16,663 nt of DNA from Campylobacterales bacterium (lineage in GTDB: Bacteria; Campylobacterota; Campylobacteria; Campylobacterales; Sulfurimonadaceae), in the NCBI GenBank assembly GCA_016937915.1, contig JAFGVR010000031.1, positions 1-16,663 on the forward strand, written 5' to 3'. Positions 7,650-16,585 of this stretch are shown here, piece by piece; the stretch's first letter is position 1; each line of letters opens with the position of its first letter. Both the position numbers and the translations under genes were made by a program. Under the pieces are notes generated by a model. It was not told where the DNA came from, searched no databases, and saw nothing but the letters and a program-made list of their open reading frames with translations.

Positions 7650-8111
7650 ATGATATATATAATCGTAGCGCTTAAGGCTGAAGCACAAGCTTTTGTCGAT
7701 AAATACAAACTCAAAAACTATAAAAATGACTCTATAGAGGTGGTTATTAGTGGGATGGGTGCATCTGCTATAGCCATAGCAGCCAAAGAGGTTTTAAAAA
7801 AAATCACAAAAGATGATGCGATTGTAAATGTTGGGATATGTGGGGCTAGTAAAAAGTTTCAAATAGGTGAGCTTATAGATGCAAGAGAACATAAAATAGT
7901 TTGCATCGACTATGAGGCTACAGATGCCACTTATGAGATAGTGGATATGGAGAGTGGTGGATTTATAGAAGCTACAAAAGGTTTTGAAAATAGTTTTATA
8001 TTTAAGGTGGTTAGTGATCATTTTGAGCCAAAGAGTGTTACAAAAGATATGGCAAAAAAATTGATATTTGACCAAATAGATGAGATTATGAAAAGGGTTT
8101 TAAATGCATAA
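7650..8111 (+). CDS. short nucleoside-phosphorylase-fold protein (MTA/SAH nucleosidase-like)
   Basis: This 153-residue protein resembles 5'-methylthioadenosine/S-adenosylhomocysteine nucleosidase but is much shorter than the usual ~230 residues. The family landmarks remain in order: the opening strand IIVALKAEAQAF with E11, the SGMGASAI segment near 34-41, the NVGICGA strand near 60-66, VDMESGGF with E101, and VSD with D123. These correspond to the Glu12, Glu174 and Asp197 catalytic set of E. coli MTAN. The missing part is the middle, between residues ~85 and ~95. It could be a minimal active nucleosidase, a futalosine-hydrolase-like enzyme or a non-catalytic relative; the sequence alone does not decide. 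The last eight bases overlap the start of the dehydrogenase gene (ATGCATAA), which suggests translational coupling. Confidence 0.7.
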   Translation: MIYIIVALKAEAQAFVDKYKLKNYKNDSIEVVISGMGASAIAIAAKEVLKKITKDDAIVNVGICGASKKFQIGELIDAREHKIVCIDYEATDATYEIVDMESGGFIEATKGFENSFIFKVVSDHFEPKSVTKDMAKKLIFDQIDEIMKRVLNA

Positions 8112-8802
8112 AATAGCAGTAGTTACAGGTGCAAGTAGCGGGATAGGAAAAGAGATAACAAAAAGGCTTTTATCTATTGGTTTTTATGTAATAGGGGTGA
8201 GTAGAACAGTTAGGGATGATAGCTTTATAGAATCAACATTTGAGGCACTAAGGTGTGATTTGAGTGAAAAAAAAGAGATAGAAAAAGCTATAAATAATCT
8301 AAAAGATAGAGAGATTTTTATCCTTATAAATTGTGCTGGTTTTGGAAAGTTTGAGCCACATGAAGAGCTTAATCCAAAAATCATCTCAGATATGATAACT
8401 GTAAACTTGACTGCACCCATTTTACTCACAAATGGAGTTTTAAGAAAATTAAAACAAAATGGTGGATATATCATAAATATAAACTCTATAGAGGCTTTGC
8501 GTGCTAGTAAATTTGCAGGGGTTTATAGTGCTACAAAGGCTGGACTAAAGGCATTTGGCGATTCATTGTTTGAAGAGACAAGAAAAAGTGAGCTTAGTGT
8601 AACTAACATAAACCCAGATATGACAGAGTCAGGTTTTTACAACGATTTAAGATTTGAGACAAGTGTTAAAGAGGATGAAAAACTTTTTGCTTCAGATATA
8701 GCAGATGCGGTGGAGTATATACTTAGTATGAGAAAAGGTGCAGTCATGAGTGAATGCACCATAAGAGGTTTAAAATTTGGGATAACTAAAAAAAAGGTTT
8801 AA
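8104..8802 (+). CDS. short-chain dehydrogenase/reductase (SDR)
   Basis: This is a 232-residue classical SDR. The nucleotide-binding TGASSGIG is at 8-15, NCAG at 76-79, and the catalytic tetrad N101, S128, Y141 and K145 is complete (YSATK at 141-145). An Arg at position 34, after the second strand (GVSR), hints at NADP(H) preference. The C-terminal PDMTESGF follows the usual PG-region position with Asp in place of Gly. Substrate cannot be assigned. It starts inside the last codons of the nucleosidase-like gene (8-base overlap). Its TAA stop overlaps the stop of the opposing fliS gene within the four bases TTAA, leaving no room for a terminator between the two genes. Confidence 0.88.
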   Translation: MHKIAVVTGASSGIGKEITKRLLSIGFYVIGVSRTVRDDSFIESTFEALRCDLSEKKEIEKAINNLKDREIFILINCAGFGKFEPHEELNPKIISDMITVNLTAPILLTNGVLRKLKQNGGYIININSIEALRASKFAGVYSATKAGLKAFGDSLFEETRKSELSVTNINPDMTESGFYNDLRFETSVKEDEKLFASDIADAVEYILSMRKGAVMSECTIRGLKFGITKKKV

Positions 8803-9164
8803 CGAATCTCTTCTCTCCAAGCTTCTAAAAGACCTTTAAAAACAGTGCTACATTCATCTATATTTTCTATCTCATCAAATGCTGCAGCTTTTGATAGAAG
8901 TTGGATTTGGTAGCTGTAAAGTCCAGAGAGGTAAGCAGCTATCTCCCCTTGTTTCATATCTAAAGTGATTATAAGTTCAGTAATGATGTCAATTGAGCGG
9001 TTGATCCAGTAAAGTCTTTTCTCAATATTTCCATCTTTTGCAGCTTTTTTTGCTTGGGCATTAAAGCGAAGTACACCCTCATAAAGCATCTCTACTAGTT
9101 TTTGAGGTGATTCAACTCCGATGTTGTTTTGAGCATAAGTATTATGAGCAGCACTTCCATACAT
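8799..9164 (-). CDS. fliS: flagellar export chaperone FliS
   Basis: The 121-residue protein matches FliS in length and pattern: an N-terminal YAQNNIGVESPQKLVEMLYEG segment, then helical bundle residues including the RLYWINRSIDIITEL stretch. FliS binds the disordered C-terminus of flagellin in the cytosol, keeps it monomeric and hands it to the export gate FlhA. The ATG at 9164 has AAAGGA seven bases upstream on the minus strand. A sigma-28-type promoter with TAAA-N15-GTCGATTT lies just upstream of that. The gene is divergent from fliD and ends in a 4-base convergent overlap with the SDR gene, so read-through antisense transcription of either 3' end is likely. Confidence 0.93.
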   Translation of the reverse strand: MYGSAAHNTYAQNNIGVESPQKLVEMLYEGVLRFNAQAKKAAKDGNIEKRLYWINRSIDIITELIITLDMKQGEIAAYLSGLYSYQIQLLSKAAAFDEIENIDECSTVFKGLLEAWREEIR

Positions 9165-9208
9165 TTTAAATCCTTTTGTTGTTTATAAAACTTATTTGTA
9201 TTTTCATG

Positions 9209-9235
9209 AAATCGACATAAGAAAAAATATCTTTA
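9209..9235 (-). promoter_or_regulatory. sigma-28 (FliA) promoter of fliS
   Basis: Reading the minus strand, TAAA (9235-9232), 15 bases, then GTCGATTT (9216-9209). This has the same spacing as the TAAA-N15-GCCGATAA consensus, and the CGATTT core is the form known from Campylobacter class 3 flagellar promoters. The fliS ATG is 44 bases downstream of the -10 element. Confidence 0.75.
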
Positions 9236-9252
9236 ATAAATTCGTATAAACT

Positions 9253-9279
9253 TAATCATTCCTCTTATTGTGTCGATAA
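9253..9279 (+). promoter_or_regulatory. sigma-28 (FliA) promoter of fliD
   Basis: TAAT (9253-9256), 15 bases, then GTCGATAA (9272-9279), one mismatch in each box against TAAA-N15-GCCGATAA. It is the mirror image of the fliS promoter across the same gap, which strengthens both calls. Confidence 0.7.
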
Positions 9280-9282
9280 TAG

Positions 9283-9291
9283 TGATATAAT
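9283..9291 (+). promoter_or_regulatory. extended -10 sigma-70 promoter of fliD
   Basis: TGATATAAT is a perfect extended -10 element (TGnTATAAT), just downstream of the sigma-28 -10 box. Start of transcription is expected near 9298. fliD and the genes behind it may therefore be read by both sigma factors. Confidence 0.6.
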
Positions 9292-9295
9292 TTAT

Positions 9296-9310
9296 GCATC
9301 TTTAAGATGC
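9296..9310 (+). repeat. inverted repeat in the fliD leader
   Basis: GCATCTTTAAGATGC is a perfect palindrome of two 7-base arms around one base, at or just after the predicted transcription starts and five bases before the AAAGGA ribosome site. It could form a small 5'-end hairpin (GCATC stem, 5-base loop) or act as an operator. There is no T-run, so it is not a terminator. Confidence 0.6.
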
Positions 9311-9326
9311 GGGTAAAGGATTTGTC

Positions 9327-11523
9327 ATGGCTGTTATAAGTTCACTTGGGATCGGTTCTGGTGTTTTGACTGCGGATGTTATAGATCAGCTAAAAGAGAG
9401 TGATCGTAGCATGACCGTAACCCCTTTGGATAACAAGATAGAGTTAAACACTAAAAAAGAGAGTGCTATGGAGCTTTTGGAGAGTTTGACATCAACTTTA
9501 CGCTCATCTGCATTTTCTATGAAAGATAGTTCACTGTATCAAAAAAGGGAAGTGAGTGGGGCTAATGATGGGATAGAAGTTACCGCTAATGATGGTGTTG
9601 ATATACATGACTTCTCGATCAGTGATGTAAAGTTGGCTCATAACAATGTTATCCAATCAGGTGAGTTTGCAGATCGCACAAATAAGGTTGCAACAGGTGC
9701 TGGTACTTTAAATATAAACATAAATGGTAATGATTATAAGATAGAGTACGATGCAGATACTAGCTATGAGGATTTGATGACAAAGATAAATGATACAGCT
9801 GGTGAAGATTTAACTGCTAGTATCTTGCAAATTAGTGATAACTCTTACAGTTTTGTTATAAATTCAAAAGAGACGGGTAAAGATCAGCAGATAGTATTTT
9901 CAGACCTTAGTGGAAATTTAAAAGATACCTTGAAAAGTGATACTAATACATCTGGAACATTTAGTTTAAGCAGTTCTAAGATAGCAACAGGTGATGGAAG
10001 TTTGACCCTTAGTGCTGGTGGTGAGGAGTTCACATTTGATTATGATAGTTTTACCACTTTAGGTCAACTTGCGGATATGATAAATGAAGATGAGAATGCA
10101 AGTAAAAATGTTTTTGCAAGTGTTATAAAAAGTGGAGACAACTTATATAATTTAGTTTTAGCTGCAAAAGGTGCGGCAGAGGGGAGTGAGATATCTATAG
10201 TTGACAATAGTGGTATGGGTTATCTTGATTCGAAAATCGTCTCTTCAGATGTATCAACTTCTGAAGCTTTTGCTTCAAATACTGATCTTATCTCATCAGG
10301 TGGTGCGGGTGGTACGCTTACCCTAAACACATCAGCTGGAACTTATGATTTTGCTTATGATGCAACTACAACTTTAGAAGATCTTGCAAATGCTATAAAC
10401 CTAGATGCAACTGCTAGTCAAAATGTACAAGCTAGTGTTGAGCAAAATGAGAATGGTACATATAATCTTGTTTTAAAATCTATCAACGATGCAGCAGGTT
10501 CAGGGATAACTATCACAGATGCAGGGGATTTGGATGCTAAACTTTTAGCTACTGGTGGTGGTAGTTCAACTACCCAAAGTGGTGATTTTACAGATGTGCA
10601 AACATCTTCAGATGCTTCGTTTAAGTATAACGGTATCACATTAACTAGAAGTTCAAACACTATAGATGATATCAAGTTTGGTTTAGAGATAAAACTTTTA
10701 GAAGATGATGCATCTGCAAATATCTCTATAACTCAAGATGCTCAGCCTATAAAAGATGAAATGCAGGTTTTTGCAGATAGTTACAATAGCTTACAAAAGC
10801 AAATTAGTGCTATGACCCTAGCAGATGTTGAAGCTGGTACTACGGGTCTGTTTAATGGTGATAGTTCTATCAACTCTATAAGTAGAGCATTAAGAGATCT
10901 TCTAACTTCATCAGATCCAAATACTGGTATTGGTCTTGCTCAGTATGGTTTTGAATTAGATCAATCTGGAACTTTGAGTTTTAATAGTTCGAACTTTGAT
11001 GAGATGATGGATAAAAGTCCAGAGGGATTGGCTGATTTTTTCAGTGGTAAAACAACTGTAATTGGTGAATTTGATGATAAAAAAGATGCATTTTTAAGAT
11101 TTGCTGAGGATAAAGGGATAAGTATATCTACACTTATAACTAGAATAGATAACGGTACATACACTCTAACAGATAAACTTTTTGAAAATGAAGAGTTTAC
11201 ATTTGATGATATAAAAGACTATAACAGTACTGAGCTGACAACTTATCAATATATGATGGATTCAACTACACACGATGATGGTATATTTGAGAAAATCTAT
11301 ACAAATTTAAAAGATCTTACATCAATGAATGGTGTTATAACATCTGTGAATAATGGACTCTCTAGAGAGGGAACTTTACTTGAGGAGAGTAGAACTAGAG
11401 CATTAGAGCAACTTACATCTAAGTATGACACTATGTCTGCTAGGTTTGTTCAGTACGACTCAATTATAAATCAGTTAAACAATCAGTTTTCAGTGCTTCA
11501 ACAACAGATTGCTATGGCTATAA

Positions 11524-11531
<8 letters not shown>
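9327..11531 (+). CDS. fliD: flagellar filament cap protein FliD
   Basis: This 734-residue FliD begins MAVISSLGIGSGV, the typical N-terminus, with FliD_N heptads to about residue 110. The variable middle contains three tandem domains (about 126-193, 225-293 and 329-398). The C-terminal FliD domain (about 425-734) ends in a coil rich in Gln and Asn (QLNNQFSVLQQQ). FliD forms the cap at the filament tip and folds incoming flagellin; it may also contact surfaces. It is much longer than enterobacterial FliD (~470) and somewhat longer than Campylobacter FliD (~640), and the repeats account for the excess. The ATG has AAAGGA six bases upstream. The stop overlaps the start of the next ORF by 8 bases (ATGGATAA), so it heads the operon that runs into pse. 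Confidence 0.96.
9702..10520 (+). repeat. three tandem flagellin-IN-type domains within FliD
   Basis: Protein-level repeats of about 70 residues, spaced about 100 residues apart, share the pattern GxLxL...G..YxFxYD..TxxxxLxxxIN followed by N-V-x-ASV...YNLVL and an I-x-I-x-D strand. Approximate base ranges are 9702-9905, 9999-10205 and 10311-10520. Copies 2 and 3 are closer to each other than to copy 1. They match the flagellin hook IN motif, expected to be surface-exposed on the cap. Confidence 0.75.
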
Positions 11532-13898
<2,367 letters not shown>

Positions 13899-15014
13899 AT
13901 GTCAAAAAATGCTGTTTGCATAATCCCAGCTCGTGGTGGAAGCAAGAGGATTCCTAGGAAAAATATAAAAGATTTTTTTGGTAAACCTCTTATCGCTTAT
14001 AGCATCGAAGTAGCACTAAAATCTGAGCTTTTTGATAAAGTGGTGGTCTCAACGGACGATGAAGAGATAGCAAAAATCGCTAAAGAGTATGGTGCAGAGG
14101 TTCCATTTATCCGCCCTTCTAAACTTAGTGATGATTTTAGTGGGACTGGTGTCGTGGTAGCTCACGCGGTTGACTTTTTAAAACAAAAAGGTTTTAGTTA
14201 TGATTTTGTTTGTACCATCTACGCTACTGCTCCACTTTTACAAGTTGAGTACCTAAAAGAGGGGTATGAGAGGTTAAAAAACTCAGATGCTCACATGGCT
14301 TTTAGTGTGACTAGTATGCCATTTCCAATCCAGCGAACATTTAAGATAACAGATAATGAGAGATGTGAGATGTTCACTCCACAGCATTTTAAAAGCAGAA
14401 GCCAAGATTTGGAAGAAGCATACCAAGATGCAGGGCAGTTTTACTGGACAAATCAAAACAACAAAGCCACAGATATAGCGTTTGGAAAAAGCTCTATCCC
14501 CATAGTACTACCAAGACATCTTGTTCAAGATATAGATACTTTAGAGGATTGGGAAAGGGCTGAAAAGCTTTATCAAAATATAAATCCAGATATATTTGAT
14601 GAATGGAGTAGAGTTAAAAAATCACTCCATCAAAAAAAAGAGATTATCAGATTTAAAGAGATGGAGATATATTTTACATCAATCGGTAAAAATATAGGAT
14701 ACGAATCTTATGGTAAAGATAAACTATTTTTACGACCAGTGCTTGTTTATAAAAAACTAAATCATTATACTTTTTTAGGGATACCACTAACTTCAAAAGA
14801 GAAAGAGGGATCTTACTATTTTAGTTTTAGTTACAAAAAAGATAAAATTTCAACAGCTATGTTTCACCAAATGAGAGTATTTGATATCAGAAGAACAGAG
14901 TACTATAGTGGAAAGATAAGTAAAAACACACTCAAAAGTTTAAATGGTAAATTAAAAGAGTTTATGAGATTTACCTCTTCGAAAGAAGAGGATCGGCCAA
15001 CTAGGGCTAAATAG
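13899..15014 (+). CDS. pseF: PseF, CMP-pseudaminate synthetase, fused to a PemK/MazF-type toxin domain
   Basis: Residues 1 to ~226 are a complete pseudaminic acid cytidylyltransferase: CIIPARGGSKRIPRKNIKDF at 7-26, the nucleotide loop, VVVSTDDEEIA, and the C-terminal VLPRHLVQDIDTLEDWERAE. It activates Pse with CTP to CMP-Pse in the cytosol. PseF normally ends here (~230 residues), but this frame continues for ~145 residues. The extension (about 230-358) begins FDEWSRVKKSLHQ and includes TSIGKNIGYES, R279-PVLVYKK, IPLT298-SKEKEG and HQMRVFDIRR. This is the full pattern of PemK/MazF-fold endoribonuclease toxins. R279 and T298 match the catalytic Arg and Thr of MazF. No antitoxin gene is adjacent. 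The first in-frame ATG inside the extension is at 14661 and lacks a spaced ribosome site. The Pse half is certain; the toxin fold is likely; its activity is unknown. Confidence 0.92.
   Translation: MSKNAVCIIPARGGSKRIPRKNIKDFFGKPLIAYSIEVALKSELFDKVVVSTDDEEIAKIAKEYGAEVPFIRPSKLSDDFSGTGVVVAHAVDFLKQKGFSYDFVCTIYATAPLLQVEYLKEGYERLKNSDAHMAFSVTSMPFPIQRTFKITDNERCEMFTPQHFKSRSQDLEEAYQDAGQFYWTNQNNKATDIAFGKSSIPIVLPRHLVQDIDTLEDWERAEKLYQNINPDIFDEWSRVKKSLHQKKEIIRFKEMEIYFTSIGKNIGYESYGKDKLFLRPVLVYKKLNHYTFLGIPLTSKEKEGSYYFSFSYKKDKISTAMFHQMRVFDIRRTEYYSGKISKNTLKSLNGKLKEFMRFTSSKEEDRPTRAK
14586..14972 (+). other. PemK/MazF-like toxin domain inside the pseF frame
   Basis: Residues ~230-358 of the pseF product. The order of elements is helix (DEWSRVKKSLHQ), FKEMEIYFTSIGKNIG, RPVLVYKKLN, FLGIPLTSKEKEGSYYF, a central strand region, MFHQMRVFDIRRT and GKISKNTLKSLNGKLKEF. 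This is the order seen in stand-alone PemK-family toxins of the W-x-x-VKK...GKNIGFE type. It marks the region to examine separately from the sugar-activating half. Confidence 0.75.
14974..14991 (+). repeat. perfect stem-loop at the 3' end of pseF-pemK
   Basis: CCTCTTC-GAAA-GAAGAGG: a 7-bp perfect stem closed by a GNRA-type GAAA tetraloop, within the coding sequence 24 bases before the stop codon. It is followed by GATCGGCCAACTAGGGC and has no T-run, so it is not an intrinsic terminator. Function unknown. Confidence 0.7.
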
Positions 15015-15022
15015 AACATGAT

Positions 15023-15028
15023 TATAAC
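15023..15028 (+). promoter_or_regulatory. possible -10 box upstream of pseI
   Basis: TATAAC in the 31-base gap between pseF and pseI, the only real gap in the pse run, 18 bases before the pseI ATG. There is no -35 box. It is a weak candidate for a separate pseI start after the toxin domain. Confidence 0.25.
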
Positions 15029-15045
15029 ATAAAAAGAAAAATAAG

Positions 15046-16077
15046 ATGAAAATAGGAAACTTTGACCTACAAAAAGATGGCACATATATCATAGCTGAAC
15101 TCTCCGCTAACCATAACGGAAGTTTGCAAACTGCACTAAAGACCATAAAAGCAGCAAAAGATGCAGGAGCGGATGCAATAAAGCTTCAAACTTACAGAGC
15201 CGATACCATCACACTTAACTCAAAAAACGATGATTTTAAGATAACTCAAGGAAGCCTTTGGGATGATAAGTATCTGTATGAACTCTACGAAGAAGCTTAT
15301 ACACCGTGGGAGTGGCATGAGGAGTTGTTTAGGTATGCTAGAGAGATTGGCATCGATATATTTTCCTCCCCTTTTGATAAAGGTGCAGTTGATTTTTTAG
15401 AGCAGTTTAATCCATCTGCTTACAAGATAGCATCTTTTGAGATAACTGATTATGACCTTATCCGCTACACCGCATCAAAACAAAGACCTATCATCATCTC
15501 TACTGGAATTGCGTATGAGAGTGAGATACAAGATGCGGTTGATATATGCAGACATGTTGGAAATGAGGAGATCATCCTTTTAAAATGTACAAGTGCATAC
15601 CCAGCTCCACTAGAAGATGCTAACCTTTTAACCATACCTGATTTAAAAAACCGCTATGGGGTAGTTAGTGGTTTTTCAGACCACACTTTAGGCTCAACTG
15701 CCCCCATAGCAGCGGTGAGTTTGGGTGCTAAGGTGATAGAGAAACATTTCATCATAGATAGAACTATTGGTGGGGCAGATGCCGCTTTTTCGATGGATGC
15801 AAAAGAGTTTGCTTTGATGGTGAAAGCTATAAGGGATGTTGAAAAACTCTTAGGCAATGTTGACTATAGTATGAGTGAGAAAAAAAATAGAAGTCGCGAA
15901 CATTCTCGCAGCATCTATGTGAGTAAAGATATAAAAAAAGGGGAGATTTTCTCAAATGAAAATCTAAAAAGTGTCCGCCCAGGTTATGGGATGCATCCAA
16001 AACATCTAGGAAAAGTTTTAGGAAAAGTTTCACCAAAAGATTATAAATTTGGGGATAGATTTGAAAATCCTTTTTAG
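15046..16077 (+). CDS. pseI: PseI, pseudaminic acid synthase
   Basis: This 343-residue NeuB-family enzyme condenses 2,4-diacetamido-2,4,6-trideoxy-L-altrose with phosphoenolpyruvate to give pseudaminic acid, in the cytosol and with a divalent metal. The TIM-barrel half (about 1-265) shows IIAELSANHNGS, AIKLQTY, IFSSPFD, YKIASFE, IISTG, CTSAYPAP, GFSDHT and VIEKHF. The C-terminal SAF (antifreeze-like) domain (about 283-343) has SRSIYVSKDIKKGEIFS and VRPGYGMHPKHLGKVLGK. The GF-SDHT and SANHNG forms favour PseI over the sialic and legionaminic synthases. It begins after a 31-base gap behind pseF, and its end overlaps the start of the broken pseG. Length is normal and no defect is visible. Confidence 0.95.
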   Translation: MKIGNFDLQKDGTYIIAELSANHNGSLQTALKTIKAAKDAGADAIKLQTYRADTITLNSKNDDFKITQGSLWDDKYLYELYEEAYTPWEWHEELFRYAREIGIDIFSSPFDKGAVDFLEQFNPSAYKIASFEITDYDLIRYTASKQRPIIISTGIAYESEIQDAVDICRHVGNEEIILLKCTSAYPAPLEDANLLTIPDLKNRYGVVSGFSDHTLGSTAPIAAVSLGAKVIEKHFIIDRTIGGADAAFSMDAKEFALMVKAIRDVEKLLGNVDYSMSEKKNRSREHSRSIYVSKDIKKGEIFSNENLKSVRPGYGMHPKHLGKVLGKVSPKDYKFGDRFENPF

Positions 16078-16518
16078 AGCAGATGCATCTTCAACCATCG
16101 GCACTGGTCACATCATGCGTGATTTGGTTTTGGCTAAAAGGTTTGAGGGTGCAGAAATAGTATTTGCTACTTTGGAGTTGGATGGAAATCTAAATCACAA
16201 GATAAAAGAAGCTGGATATAAAGTAAAGACACTACACTCAAACAGTGTTGATGAGGTGATAGGTTTAGTTAAAAAAAACTCTTTTGATATGGTGATAGTA
16301 GATAACTACTCCATAGATGCCAGTTATGAAAAACAACTAAAAGATGCTACAGGTGTAAAAGTGATGGTGCTTGATGATACTTACGAAAAGTAACTACAGA
16401 TGCAAACAAAAATCTAGAAAAGCTAAAAAAATATACCAAAAACAAAAAGTGGATAAAACTTCATATAAACTCAAATAAAATATTAAAACTTATGACAAAA
16501 TTAAAGATATATAGCTAA
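16061..16518 (+). pseudogene. pseG: pseG remnant (UDP-sugar hydrolase), two breaks
   Basis: PseG removes UDP from UDP-2,4-diacetamido-2,4,6-trideoxy-L-altrose just before PseI. The best start is TTG at 16061 (MKILFRADASSTIGTGH), with GGGGA at 16051-16055; a TTG at 16049 is less like the family. Frame 1 runs to DDTYEK and stops at 16391-16393, about 110 residues, where normal PseG (~275) continues with HHCD. Directly after, in another frame (16390-16518), comes VTTDANKNLEKLKKYTKNKK and then WIKLHINSNKILKLMTK. This matches the later PseG region (ATSSSNPNLKKL...KLMNES in C. jejuni). Roughly 65-75 residues between the two parts are missing and the frame is shifted. Similarity ends again at LMTK, followed by a TAA at 16516. 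At least two deletions are needed to explain this, and the gene cannot make PseG. Confidence 0.88.
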
Positions 16519-16579
16519 ATAATATATAAAGAAATCATTAATGTTTAGTAATTAGATTATGCTCTAAAAGTATATTTAC

Positions 16580-16585
16580 TATAAT
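16580..16585 (+). promoter_or_regulatory. -10 box of a gene beyond the right edge
   Basis: TATAAT preceded by an AT-rich stretch; a transcript would start near 16592 and run off the window. A possible ribosome site (AGGGA, 16656-16660) lies at the very end, so a start codon may be just outside. The rest of 16519-16663 shows no gene or repeat. Confidence 0.5.

Noticed and set aside
7454..7714. Minus-strand ORF of 86 residues over the NFACT/nucleosidase gap
   Set aside because: It runs through the SRP RNA gene, which explains the conserved sequence there better than a protein.
14974..14991. Stem-loop after the toxin domain as a transcription terminator
   Set aside because: No T-run follows, it lies before the stop codon, and pseI continues on the same strand 55 bases on.
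14950..15045. Integron attC site or type III toxin-antitoxin RNA repeats near the toxin domain
   Set aside because: The sequence GGCCAAC does not fit the attC core pattern, and there are no tandem repeats of the ToxI kind.
16049..16393. A complete 114-residue protein starting at TTG 16049
   Set aside because: The start at 16061 matches the PseG N-terminus better, and the frame is only the front part of a broken pseG.
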